From an uncultured Anaerolineae bacterium (GTDB taxonomy: Bacteria; Chloroflexota; Anaerolineae; Aggregatilineales; Phototrophicaceae): 64,000 nucleotides of DNA. Each line of letters begins with the position of its first letter. The stretch's first letter is position 1. The stretch lies in NCBI GenBank assembly GCA_934216615.1, contig CAKQCB010000008.1:62001-126000 (forward strand), in the 5' to 3' direction. The notes below the pieces were generated by a model, which searched no databases, was not told the DNA's origin, and saw only the letters and a program-made list of their open reading frames with translations. Shown here one piece after another: positions 44,949 through 55,200 of this stretch. The position numbers and the translations under genes were made by a program.

Positions 44949-46457
44949 TTCCCCCTGCGGCTGAGTTGCATTGTCTATCTCAGCGAGAATATCCGTCACA
45001 GCATACACCTTCCAACCGTTGACGTTGCGTGCACGCAGATAAACTCCGTCTTCGGTGAATTCCAGTGCAAAACCCTGCGAGTTGAGCCGTAACCGCTGGG
45101 CAAACGTTCCATCATCCTGTTGTATCCAGAGGGTCGTGTAGTTCTCAAAATAGCCGTGGAAGGTCGCCAGCAAATCCTGGACTTCAAGATAGACAGCAGC
45201 CACCGGCAGGCCGTCTGGAAACGATGAGTTTGAGGTGTATGGACAGCTCACATCCCTTAATCTGAACCGTGTTGTGTTTGCCGTGGTGTCCACAATCTCG
45301 GCTGTCCCACGTTCGCCGCAGCGTAACCGAAAATTGACATCCGGCATCATACTCACCGCGAACACCTGTTGCTCTTCGTCGTGCTCAATCCGCACCGGAT
45401 CAAGCTGCACTGGCGTTGGCGATCCCGATGGAAGCAAGTTGACATCAACGTATTCCGGTAACCACTCGATGCACGGAGGAAAATCCCACGAGCAGCCGCC
45501 AAGTTCCCGCCAGAGTTCGCCAGCACTGTCGGTCACGCCCATGACCGCAGCAAAGCAACCGCCGCCAGCTATCAGCGTGCCGGTCAGCGTGATAATATGC
45601 TGCTCATCCTCGCTCCACACAAACCCCCGGCAGATCGTTCCCTGACTGTGCCGGGGAAGTTCAACCGTTTCACCGGTGTGTGTGTCCGTTAACGCAGTAT
45701 CCCTCGCGCCTTCGGCTTCGTAGCGTCCACTGGGCGACACGCCGTAGGCAGCGTAGTAGTCGGGTAAAACCTGCTCTGCTGGCGTATAGTGCGAGTTGAA
45801 TGCTTCACGCGTTGCGGGCAAGCGGAGAACGGTACCATCAAGCATCATGGTTATTTCAAAGTAGCGATCGGATAAGCGAACTTCCTGCGGGCCTGCAAAA
45901 AAGCGAATACGATCCTGCTCCAGCTCCCAGAGGATATCGGCAGCGCCGTAAGCGAACGCGCCGAATTCTGCCACGACAGCCTGATGCTCAGGATCAATCA
46001 ACCAGTAGAACAGGCTGAGGATAGGCGACAAGGTTGTGCGAGAGTCACCGCCAATGCTGCCGACGATCAGCAGAATATCCTCATTCGGTGCCCATTCCAT
46101 GAGATGGACACCACCGATAAACCGAGTGAGCCATTCAACAGCAGGATCACCACGACTATTCATCAGATACGCTCCTGCTGATGTGACGTAATAATCGCCG
46201 TAGTTCATCCCGAAGGCCGCAAAATAACGCCCGGAAGGTGACCAACCAGGGCCAGCAAGCCCCGTCATTCCCGGTGGAATCACCTCAGCCCCGATATGGC
46301 GGCTGTCGGTGCCGTCGGCGCGCTCGATGATGATGCCGCCTAGCATCCGTGAGTAGTAATAGAGGTAAGGCGGCTCATCGTCAGTTTGCGCCTGAGAGAT
46401 GGATATAGAACCTGCCAGAGTTAATACAACCGGCAATAACCAACATAGTCTTTGCAT
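44946..46457 (-). CDS. Secreted propeller-like protein, element cargo
   Basis: A 503-residue exported protein with signal peptide LCWLLPVVLTLAGSISISQA. The body shows repeats of the propeller type (GPGWSPSGRYFAAFGMNYGD, LMEWAPNEDILLIVGSIGG, RGFVWSEDEQHIITLTG), spaced ~70-100 residues. The C-terminus contains a few Cys pairs and ends in a hydrophilic stretch. It resembles chromosomal secreted proteins of this genome, so it may have been picked up from the host. No function is assigned. Confidence 0.75.
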   Translation of the reverse strand: MQRLCWLLPVVLTLAGSISISQAQTDDEPPYLYYYSRMLGGIIIERADGTDSRHIGAEVIPPGMTGLAGPGWSPSGRYFAAFGMNYGDYYVTSAGAYLMNSRGDPAVEWLTRFIGGVHLMEWAPNEDILLIVGSIGGDSRTTLSPILSLFYWLIDPEHQAVVAEFGAFAYGAADILWELEQDRIRFFAGPQEVRLSDRYFEITMMLDGTVLRLPATREAFNSHYTPAEQVLPDYYAAYGVSPSGRYEAEGARDTALTDTHTGETVELPRHSQGTICRGFVWSEDEQHIITLTGTLIAGGGCFAAVMGVTDSAGELWRELGGCSWDFPPCIEWLPEYVDVNLLPSGSPTPVQLDPVRIEHDEEQQVFAVSMMPDVNFRLRCGERGTAEIVDTTANTTRFRLRDVSCPYTSNSSFPDGLPVAAVYLEVQDLLATFHGYFENYTTLWIQQDDGTFAQRLRLNSQGFALEFTEDGVYLRARNVNGWKVYAVTDILAEIDNATQPQGE

Positions 46458-46919
46458 CAGCAGACCTCCACGACACTATGCTACGAGCCTATCAGATGAA
46501 AGTTGATTCTGCATCGTCGGTTACATGGCGGTTGACCTGCGCCTGGGTGATTTGCGTCACAGGTGAAACAGCCGTACCTGTCACAGCGGCGCTTTTGCGC
46601 TTGTAGAAGTTGAAAAATGAGCGTGTTTCCGATGATGCGTTGAATGGCAAAATTCCCCTTGTTTCAGTTGTGACAGCGTGACGTTCATTATCGCTCTCTC
46701 CTCGCACTACCGCCGACGCGGCGAGTGTGCAGCGCGGGCTTCCTCCCAGTCAAACACCGGCAGCAGTACGCCAGTACCACCGTTCCGGCGGTACTGCCGA
46801 ACCACCGCCTCTCGCTACGCTCATGTTTGACTGGTGCCCTCCTCTGCGCTGCCCCGGTTCAGCCGAGCGGTAGCGCTCAGCGTGCTGGCGCATCCAGCGG
46901 TTCAGAGGGGAGTATCCTC
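46458..46919. other. Noncoding gap with long inverted repeats
   Basis: A 462-base divergent region. It contains the second CTTGTTTCA-TTGTGACAG repeat (46658-46680). Farther on, CCAGTCAAACA (46746-46756) and TGTTTGACTGG (46824-46834) form perfect 11-bp arms that enclose AGTACCACCG/CGGCGGTACT (46773-46795), making a nested structure, rich in GC. This could be an origin, a transfer site or a strong leader of the sigma-like gene. A frame beginning at 46725 runs through it but its codons look non-coding. Confidence 0.45.
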
Positions 46920-47810
46920 ATGCACGATTTAACAGCTTGTGACAACAACCGTTTTGGTATTCGTCCGTTTCCGCGTGTTGCGACCTATCCCACCACATGG
47001 AACGGTGAGATGACCTTCGAGCAAATCGCGGAGGACATTCGTCCACGCGCAGCGAAGATGCTCCTGCGTCAGTATCGTGTCTGGGCACAAGACCTTGATG
47101 ACTGCCTGCAAAACGGGCTGATGTACGTCTGGGAGCAGCTCGCCGCTGACCGTGATTTCCTCGCTAAGAAAAGTCGGTTTGAAGCGGCGGTCATCGTTTG
47201 CTATCGGTCAAAATCTACCAGCATTCGCAAACAGAATCTTCGCTACGAGTACATGGAAGACTTCTGGGCAAAGCACGACTTCAAGCATCCCGAAGAGATG
47301 CGGATCGGTGGCTTGGAGCGCTTCAAGATCGCCGGTGAACGCTGGGCAACTTGGGCAACGCTCACGGACATCCGCATCGACATCGAACGCGCTGTATTGA
47401 CCGTTTACGACCAGGTGAAGGACGATCCTGCTGGATTGCTGGCACTCTACGCCGCGACGACATCGGCTACCAGCAAAGACCTCGCGTATATCGTGCCGGG
47501 TAAAGGTGAAGACGCCATCCGCTGGCGGACGGCGGCCATTCGCAATCAGCTTCGCGGGATGTTGGGCACGCTCCAGCGTGAACAACCGACCTGGCGCGAG
47601 AAGTTCGATGCGGGCGAGATCGAGCCAGCGATGAAGCTGCTGGAACGGCATCCACAACATGACATCAAGTATGCCGCCATTCGCGGACTGATCGAAGGCA
47701 AGAGTTCACGGCAGGCGGCGCAGGCGTTTGGGCACAACATTAACACGCTACAATTCCATCGCCGACGGGCGAACAAGGAACTGGCGCGGGTCTATGGCTG
47801 TACTGCATGA
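46920..47810 (+). CDS. Sigma-factor-like protein
   Basis: A 296-residue protein. Residues ~25-120 recall sigma-70 region 2: RQYRVWAQDLDDCLQNGLMY (the DDxxQ-type element), VWEQLAADRDF and a basic stretch. The C-terminal ~50 residues look like a region 4 helix-turn-helix (AAIRGLIEGKSSRQAAQAFG, NINTLQFHRRRANKELARVY). It may direct RNA polymerase to the element's own promoters. The middle ~130 residues are unassigned. The ATG at 46920 has a strong GAGGGGAG site; upstream codons are not used. A terminator follows directly. Confidence 0.65.
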   Translation: MHDLTACDNNRFGIRPFPRVATYPTTWNGEMTFEQIAEDIRPRAAKMLLRQYRVWAQDLDDCLQNGLMYVWEQLAADRDFLAKKSRFEAAVIVCYRSKSTSIRKQNLRYEYMEDFWAKHDFKHPEEMRIGGLERFKIAGERWATWATLTDIRIDIERAVLTVYDQVKDDPAGLLALYAATTSATSKDLAYIVPGKGEDAIRWRTAAIRNQLRGMLGTLQREQPTWREKFDAGEIEPAMKLLERHPQHDIKYAAIRGLIEGKSSRQAAQAFGHNINTLQFHRRRANKELARVYGCTA

Positions 47811-47830
47811 GGGCAGCCGTTTTCATTTTA

Positions 47831-47864
47831 ATGGCTGGTGAGTGTTTGCCAGCCATATTTTTTT
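47831..47864 (+). terminator. Rho-independent terminator after sigma-like gene
   Basis: ATGGCTGG and CCAGCCAT enclose a 10-base loop and are followed by ATTTTTTTT. It separates the GC-rich backbone from the AT-rich defence block that begins here. Confidence 0.9.
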
Positions 47865-47900
47865 TGTGATACAATCATTGGTCGTTTGTAAACAAATCCA

Positions 47901-47953
47901 TCTCTGTATCATTTCTGCAAATGGTAAATTCATAACCTTTACCGATACAGAGA
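47901..47953 (+). promoter_or_regulatory. Nested inverted repeat in defence-operon leader
   Basis: TCTCTGTATC (47901-47910) pairs with GATACAGAGA (47944-47953). Inside, GGTAAA (47923-47928) pairs with TTTACC (47938-47943), which adjoins the right outer arm. One strand is continuous, so this can fold as a 16-bp stem with a 12-base bulge. It sits before the first defence gene and could be an operator or RNA switch. Confidence 0.5.
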
Positions 47954-48011
47954 ACTTTAAGTGCTATTGTTATTTAAAAGACGTTGTACTTTAGAGGGTA
48001 GAGTTTGCCGC

Positions 48012-48977
48012 ATGACACACATCCCTTCAAGTCTGGGATATATACAAGGCGGAAGGTGTCAGCCACTGCCAACTTGGTGTACCCAATATATTGAGTTTGG
48101 GATGCAAATTACTCAAACTGAAAGGGGAAAAATCAGATCTATCGTTGCTTTAGCTATTCCAATGCGTGCCTATGCAAGCATGTTCGTGGCTTTAGGGATC
48201 GTATTAGCGAATTCAAACAAGTCACAAATTTCTGAGGAGTATTTTCAATTTATTGTGTCACAGCCAATTGGAACGTCCGTAGTATATCAGACAAAGCACA
48301 GAAAACTGCGTGGAGTTATTGAAAGATTTTATGACAAGGACGGACAGATACATATTTGTATTTCAACGGGTAAGCGGGAAAGCATCCAATTTCCGCTAAA
48401 AGAAAACGTATCCAAACTCCTTATCGCTGAAAGAGATTTTAGGCTACCAAACTACCAAAAAGGCAGCAAGGTAGAGTTAGAAACTGATTTTATAAAGGCT
48501 TGCATTCAGGAACCGCGATCCTTTGTCACCCAAACCCAATTAGATTGCTTGATAGTTACTCAACTTTCACTCTTTCGCATTGAAGCAACCGAAACTATTC
48601 TAGCCTTAGAAGACGGTAAAAATATTCTTCAAGGAAAGCCTCAAGATATTTTACGAGCAGAACAGTTACTTGGAGCAAATGAAGCTTATCGATGCCAAAT
48701 TTTGCCTGTATCTACTGAAACTGATTTAGATATTCCTTTGGAAATCCAAAATCCTCCCATTGTTATTTTTGATGGCTCCAATGCCTATCTGAGGCATCAC
48801 CCAAAATGGTTGATGAGTCATCAAATTGTTGTGCTAGATCGTACTGAGAGAGCATTTCAAGATGCTGTGGATAGTGTGAATCAAAGGTACACACGAAGGG
48901 CAGAGAGTAAGCACGGTAAACTTAACTTTGATTTGCCGTACGGAGTAGAAGCAATAGTATTTCAGGATGAGATTTAA
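48012..48977 (+). CDS. Defence-operon protein 1, unknown (possible DrmE-related)
   Basis: A 321-residue protein of no recognised domain. Visible blocks are SIVALAIPMRAYASMFVALG near the start, a charged middle, and VIFDGSNAYLRHHPKWL with VVLDRTERAFQDAVDSV near the end. The ATG at 48012 is chosen; a GTG at 47961 would add 17 residues. Its stop overlaps the next gene's start (TAATG), so the two are coupled. Class 2 DISARM contains the uncharacterised DrmE; this pair may be a split or distant form, but I cannot show it. Confidence 0.6.
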   Translation: MTHIPSSLGYIQGGRCQPLPTWCTQYIEFGMQITQTERGKIRSIVALAIPMRAYASMFVALGIVLANSNKSQISEEYFQFIVSQPIGTSVVYQTKHRKLRGVIERFYDKDGQIHICISTGKRESIQFPLKENVSKLLIAERDFRLPNYQKGSKVELETDFIKACIQEPRSFVTQTQLDCLIVTQLSLFRIEATETILALEDGKNILQGKPQDILRAEQLLGANEAYRCQILPVSTETDLDIPLEIQNPPIVIFDGSNAYLRHHPKWLMSHQIVVLDRTERAFQDAVDSVNQRYTRRAESKHGKLNFDLPYGVEAIVFQDEI

Positions 48978-50500
48978 TGAGCCTTCCAACTCTGGAACAA
49001 GTAGACACCATTTATCAATGTGCTGCTCATTATACGATTCAGCGACATCGGGTCAAATATAGTGAATTTGGTCAGTTTTGTCTGAAATTGAATATGTTGA
49101 AGGATCAGATTGGTGAGTTGGCGAGCGATCCATATTGGCAGAAATACTTCAGCGATTTGCGTCGCTTCCGATTTGGGCTTACGGCAGCCCCATTTCTAAA
49201 TGAATATCGTGATCAGAGAATCTTGGAAATCTATGATGGATTATCAAATCATCTAAAACATTGTAGGGCAATTTATCCCGATTTTGCTCAACCAGCACTA
49301 GAACTACTTAATTTACTTAAGCGAATGTATCAGGATGACATGAATCCCCTGCTCAACAAACTTGTAGAGCTTAGTGGATCGTATCAAAGTGTAGCATGGA
49401 TCATAAAGGAATCGCGGTTAATTCCGCATGTGGATGATGTAATACAGATGTACCCTGACCTGCTACATCGAGTTCAAGCAGTTCATTACACGCAGATGGT
49501 TTCTGATAATTGTTTTGACAGTGTTATCACGATTGGCTCGCCTAAGTGGTTTCCAAATAGCATTTACACAGCTCCTAGAGCCTATGAGGTGCATATAGTG
49601 CAATTCAGTTGGATGCGCGACTATTGGAAATTGCCTGAAACGTTTGTTGCCCAATACACGTCTGCTCGTTCCAAACGCACCAGTTTTACTGATCATCAGC
49701 CTGTGGAAGATTTGGGAATAACTTCTGAAAGTTTATTGCTTACCATTGAAAATGAGGCTTTAGCAGTTTATACAAGTCGAGATGGACATCGAGATTACGA
49801 AGAAATTGAAGCAAGATGTGTTGTTTTGGAAGGGGAGCAAGCCATATTTGTTGAGGCAGACGATTCAACAAATGTATTGATCATTGACCTTGATGAACAT
49901 GATGACAATCGGGTTAAACCAATTTCGGTGTGGGAATTGAAACCCGGAACTTTCATTTTAGTTCGTACAAGTGGTGGTGGGGATTATATCGTTCCTATTG
50001 CGGACCAAATTATGGGAGCAGAGGCGAGTTTAGTCCGTCAACGGCAGCATGAATGGAAAAGTCGCCTGAAAGAGTACGTGATCAAACACGGTTTGCTCAA
50101 AACAAGTATTGATCTGTTAGATCTTGGGTCAGATATTGCCAATGAGATAAATGTCAGAAATTGGATTTTTCCCAGAAACATAAAAACCCGTAGCCAAAAG
50201 GACTTTCTTGCGATAATGCGATTAGTAGGACTTGAGACTCAAGCCAAAGAATATTGGAATAGCATGGAATTTATTGGTAGTGCCCATCGTAAAGCGGGTT
50301 ATCGATTACGCGAAGTACTACTCCACCAAGTTGATAAGATTTCGCCTGACGAATTTAAGCGGAACGGGAAGATCGAATTCAAATTTGCGGAAAATGATGA
50401 AGATGCAGGACTAACTGCATTTCGCGTTGAGGATATTCTGGCAAAAACCTATAAAGTCTCTTTTTCACGAATTGGTGTTCCTTTTAGACTGGGCAACTAA
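48977..50500 (+). CDS. Defence-operon protein 2, unknown
   Basis: A 507-residue protein without a recognised domain. It is largely helical at the N-terminus (residues ~1-130). The middle has Ser/Ile-rich strands (CFDSVITIGSPKWF, VHIVQFSWMRDYWKLP), then acidic stretches (VEADDSTNVLIIDLDEHDDN). It is coupled to the gene before it, and the helicase starts 1 bp after its stop. AT-rich codon use matches the rest of the operon. Function is unknown; association with DrmA/DrmB implies an antiviral role. Confidence 0.65.
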   Translation: MSLPTLEQVDTIYQCAAHYTIQRHRVKYSEFGQFCLKLNMLKDQIGELASDPYWQKYFSDLRRFRFGLTAAPFLNEYRDQRILEIYDGLSNHLKHCRAIYPDFAQPALELLNLLKRMYQDDMNPLLNKLVELSGSYQSVAWIIKESRLIPHVDDVIQMYPDLLHRVQAVHYTQMVSDNCFDSVITIGSPKWFPNSIYTAPRAYEVHIVQFSWMRDYWKLPETFVAQYTSARSKRTSFTDHQPVEDLGITSESLLLTIENEALAVYTSRDGHRDYEEIEARCVVLEGEQAIFVEADDSTNVLIIDLDEHDDNRVKPISVWELKPGTFILVRTSGGGDYIVPIADQIMGAEASLVRQRQHEWKSRLKEYVIKHGLLKTSIDLLDLGSDIANEINVRNWIFPRNIKTRSQKDFLAIMRLVGLETQAKEYWNSMEFIGSAHRKAGYRLREVLLHQVDKISPDEFKRNGKIEFKFAENDEDAGLTAFRVEDILAKTYKVSFSRIGVPFRLGN

Positions 50501-50501
50501 T

Positions 50502-52226
50502 ATGGCTCGTATGATACCGGCTAGAGTCTATACCGAGACAAAAAGTAAAGGTGAGCTAGAGATATTTCAGAAATTGCGCGATGATCCCAATACGTCTGAT
50601 TGGATAGTATTACACTCGCTTGATATCGCTCAACACGTTAAGCGACTAGCTGGGGAGGTTGATTTTGTCATAATAGTCCCCTCCCGTGGTGTGATTTGCC
50701 TGGAAGTTAAAGCAGCATCTCACATTCGCAGAGAAGAGGGTTTATGGTATTACGGCTCTGACCCACAGCCAGATGCTAGAGGTCCGTTTAGGCAAGCCTC
50801 GGAAGCGATGCACAGTTTACGAGATCGAATAGTCAGTAAAGTCCCCGATTTAGGTGCAATACTTTTTTGGTCATCTGTCGTCTTTCCTTACCTAGATTTA
50901 AGTATTAGCTCGAACGAGTGGCATGATTGGCAAGTAATCAATGGAACAACATTCCGCCAACAAGCTTTAAGTCGCTCAATTTTGAGTGTGTTCAACAAAG
51001 CCAGAGAACATGTCCTTAATCACGGCGCTAGATGGTATAGACCCGAAATCAAGGAGCCAACGCCTAGTCAATGTAATCAAATCGCTGCTCTTTTGAGACC
51101 AGACTTTGAGTTTTTTACTCCTCCCAAAATTCAGCATGAACAACTTGATACCGAAATTAAGAAATACACAGAAGAACAATTTATTGCGCTGGACGCAATG
51201 GACAATAACACACGTGTTATTTTTTCTGGACCAGCAGGTACAGGAAAAACTTTATTAGCTATTGAAGCAGCTAGGCGCAGTTATTTATTGGGACGCAAGG
51301 TGCTATTTTTATGTTTTAACAAACAACTGGGGCGCAGACTTGAAGATGATACTACGGCGCTAAAACAGGGGGTTACGGTTTCAAATTTACACAAATATAT
51401 GGTTACGGTTTCAGGGGAGAATCCACCAGAAGAACAAACGTCTTCTGATTATTGGCAAGAAAATCTTCCAAATTTAGCTATTGAGAAACTATTGCAGCAT
51501 AATACAGAGCAATTTGTTTATGATGAACTAATTATTGACGAAGCCCAAGATATTTTGAGAGGGAATTACCTTGATTTCCTCGATTTAAGCTTGAAAGGTG
51601 GGCTGTCTAAAGGGCAATGGAGATTTTTTGGGGATTTTGAGAGACAAGCAATTTACGATTCGGTCACAGACATAACCCTTGAAGACGCAATTCATACTCG
51701 GCTTGGTTCACCAACTGTTTTCTCGCTACGAGTGAATTGTCGTAACACACCTCGAATAACTACTCTTGTGCAATTGCTTGGCAACTTAACACCCGGATAC
51801 AGCCGCGTATTAAGGCCTGACGATAAGGTTGAGCCAAAATTGAAATACTATACCGATGCAACCCAACAAGCGCATTATCTTGTTGAAACATTGGACGAGC
51901 TTGTGAAGGCGGGCTTCGCGTATTCGGATGTAGTTGTACTTTCAACCAGATCTAATTCATTTGCCGCCGCAAATAAAATCGAGGGCGAGTGGGCAAGTCG
52001 GTTACGTTCTTTTGACGATGCGGGGAAAAAGCATATTCGATACGGAAGCATTCACTCATTTAAAGGATTAGAAAGTCTCGCTGTAGTTGTAACAGATGTC
52101 GAGCAAATAGCTGGGGAAAGAGCTTCATCACTTTTCTATATAGCTATGACACGCCCCCTCAAGTGGCTTACTATTCTTGCAAGTAAGGCAGTACGCGATG
52201 AAATTTTGTATGTGCTTCTTAAATAG
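50502..52226 (+). CDS. NERD-UvrD-like helicase fusion
   Basis: A 574-residue fusion. Residues ~15-120 are a NERD nuclease-like domain (AGEVDFVIIVPSRGVICLEV followed by KA: the D and ExK of the PD-(D/E)xK-like site). Residues ~225-570 form a superfamily I helicase: Walker A FSGPAGTGKTLL (about 241-252), Walker B YDELIIDEAQDI (about 340-351), YGSIHSFKGLESLAVV and YIAMTRPLKW. It would unwind and perhaps cut foreign DNA. The ATG at 50502 lies one base after the previous stop; the upstream in-frame extension is rejected. Confidence 0.88.
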   Translation: MARMIPARVYTETKSKGELEIFQKLRDDPNTSDWIVLHSLDIAQHVKRLAGEVDFVIIVPSRGVICLEVKAASHIRREEGLWYYGSDPQPDARGPFRQASEAMHSLRDRIVSKVPDLGAILFWSSVVFPYLDLSISSNEWHDWQVINGTTFRQQALSRSILSVFNKAREHVLNHGARWYRPEIKEPTPSQCNQIAALLRPDFEFFTPPKIQHEQLDTEIKKYTEEQFIALDAMDNNTRVIFSGPAGTGKTLLAIEAARRSYLLGRKVLFLCFNKQLGRRLEDDTTALKQGVTVSNLHKYMVTVSGENPPEEQTSSDYWQENLPNLAIEKLLQHNTEQFVYDELIIDEAQDILRGNYLDFLDLSLKGGLSKGQWRFFGDFERQAIYDSVTDITLEDAIHTRLGSPTVFSLRVNCRNTPRITTLVQLLGNLTPGYSRVLRPDDKVEPKLKYYTDATQQAHYLVETLDELVKAGFAYSDVVVLSTRSNSFAAANKIEGEWASRLRSFDDAGKKHIRYGSIHSFKGLESLAVVVTDVEQIAGERASSLFYIAMTRPLKWLTILASKAVRDEILYVLLK

Positions 52227-52237
52227 TTGGGGGAAAA

Positions 52238-55200
52238 ATGGCAGATAGTATCACTGATCGCAATTATATGTTATATGCCCTACGGCGCGAGTTAGTGGGT
52301 CCCGCGCCATCAGGAAAAGAAATTGATTGCTCACAGCCCGTCAAATTTGCCAATCCAGATGATGCTCGTGGTCCGTGGGTCCAAAAAGAATCTGGAGAAG
52401 AAATTCTTCAGCGCGATCCCCCAACTAAGCGGTACGGGATAGGTGTTCTGTACCCTTTTGCAACTATAGTAGAAGATACCGCACAAGATGCAGGTGTGGC
52501 AGCCACCGGCTTAACATCTCTTGCGAACGAAGATGAAACTACCAAAGATAATGAGCCGAGTGATAGCTATATTCGCAGCCTAGAGCAGGCTATACACAAT
52601 GTAGAAAACATGCAGGGGGATGAGTCCCTAAGCGATCTAGATCTGTCTGCATCAAATACCTATCGACCTAGCAGTATGGGTATCAGTTTCCTTGTTGAAC
52701 TCATGCCTGGTTCAAAACTTGTAGTCAAAGCTACAGGGGGAAGATATCAAAGTTTTGGGATAGGAGTTGGTAATTCTCAGTGGACGTGGTGGCTTCGCAG
52801 ACCAATTACTATTGTTGAAGAGTTCGATGCAAATGCATTGATTTCGACTCGTGGCCAACGAGTCTCGTCTAGTTTCCGCAATGAAGAAAACACGGAACAA
52901 TTGGATCTCCAAATTGAAGTGTTTTCTCGTCCTAACCCCCACGCTCACAATACCAACGAACATATAATAACTGTATGTTTGGTAAATCGTAGTGACGTGC
53001 TGGGTAGGAATGATGAATATTGTTTGTTTCAGTCATTTTTCCAGGTGACTATTAGCTCTTCAGCCAATAAAAATTGTATTCTGCCCTATCCCGAATCTCC
53101 TTTGAGAATTCAGGATAATGAAGAAACATCTTTGTCTCTTCTATATCGGAATTTCGATACATATGCTGTTGGTCATGGATGCGCCGCAAATTGGCACAAC
53201 AAGGATTCAGCAGGCAAAGTCTCCGAAGTAACAGCAGAATGTTTGCCCTACTTTGAAACTCCCAGCATCACTCCAGATATCAAAGACTCAGATGGTCAAC
53301 CAGTTGATGTTTCAATGGTCAGTTTGGCTGGACTTGATTCTAAGGACGATGGATTTGCAAGCCTCACCAGAATTGTAGACCTTTATGAAGATTGGATACA
53401 GGAAAAGAAAGAACAGATTCCTCACCTTGCTGCCAGATTGCAAGAAGCGGCTACACAACACCTAGAACAATGTGAGCGTTGCGCCCATAGAATGAAAAAT
53501 GGTTTAGATTATCTCTATACCAATCCCCTCGCTCTCCAAGCATTTAAACTAGCAAATCATGCGATTTTATTGCAGCAACTTCATTCACGTAGGGAGTCTC
53601 GATCCGCAATCTATAACAACGATACGAAACGCTTTGATTTCACCCAGCCATACCAAGAACCTGAGATATCAGATGTAAGTGGAGGTAGAGGGAAATGGCG
53701 GGCTTTTCAAATCGCTTTCTTGCTGATGTCTTTACAATCCTCAACGGATTTTGATGCCTTAGATCGTAAAACAGTTGAGTTGATTTGGTTCCCAACCGGT
53801 GGTGGAAAGACTGAAGCATATCTTGGATTAACGGCATTTACGATATTCATGCGACGCCTTATAAATCCAAAGGACACAGGTGTGCATGTATTGATGCGGT
53901 ATACGCTCCGGTTGTTAACTGCACAGCAATTCCAAAGAGCATCAGGATTGATCTGTGCGATGGAGTCTTTGCGCCGGTCTCATGTATCTGAACTCGGCGA
54001 GGATCCATTTTCAATCGGAATTTGGGTGGGAAGCGCAAATACTCCTAACACGAGATCGGATGCTTTAGAAACCTTGAGGGGCTTAAACAAAGGGGATAGA
54101 TCAACAGAGAACAAATTTATCCTCAGTCGATGCCCATGGTGTGGCGCGCAAATGGGACCAATTAATCATCCGAGAGGAACAGCGAGAGAAGCTCCCAAAG
54201 TAGCTGGTTATTTTCGTGCTGGAAATACAGTTGTATTTAAATGTTCTGATAATTCGTGCCAGTTCACACATGGTCTACCAATTTATGTAATTGATGAGGA
54301 TATTTATGCTTATAGACCTTCAATAGTAATTGGCACGGTTGATAAGTTTGCTACGCTTGCTTGGAAACCAGAATCCAGGGCTTTGTTCGGAATAGATGAA
54401 GAAGGCATACGGCAGAGTTCGCCACCAGGTTTAATCATTCAAGATGAACTACATTTAATTGCAGGCCCTCTTGGTTCAATGGTTGGGCTTTATGAGACAG
54501 TCATCGAGGAGCTTTGTACAGATAGGCGAGTTACGCCTCCCATACCGCCCAAAATAGTGAGTTCCACTGCAACTATCAGACGTTATGCAGAGCAAATTAA
54601 AGCTCTTTACGGACGTAATGATATAGTTCTGTTTCCACCCACGGGATTGGATGCAGACGATTCATTTTTTGCCAGATATGCCAAGAATGATGAAGGGAAA
54701 CTCCTGCCAGGACGATTGTACGTAGGTGTTCACGCACCCGGTTTAGGTTCGCTACAGACAGTGCAGGTAAGAACCTTTACAGCATTGATTCAAGCACCTG
54801 TTGCAATAACCGATGCCAAAGCACGTGATCCTTGGTGGACTCTTTTGATTTTTTTCAACAGTTTACGCGAACTTGGCACAACTCTTTCGTTATTTCAGTC
54901 AGACATTCCTGATTATCTCAAGGTGCTGGCGAATCGAATAGGTATTTCATTTGCCGGAATGCGCAACTTATGGCGTGTTAGGGAATTGACTGGTCGCCTG
55001 AGAAGTGACGAGGTGCCTGAAGCGATAGCCGATCTAGAAATAAGTTGTACTTCCAAATCTGACAAAAAACCTGTAGATGTTTGCCTCGCATCAAACATAT
55101 TGGAGGTGGGAGTAGATATTGACCGCTTATCATTAATGGCGGTAGTTGGTCAGCCGAAATCCACTTCCCAATACATTCAAGTCACAGGGCGTGTTGGACG

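Noticed and set aside
46725..46919. N-terminal extension of the sigma-like protein
   Set aside because: Runs through a nested inverted repeat with non-coding composition; the ATG at 46920 has a strong ribosome site.
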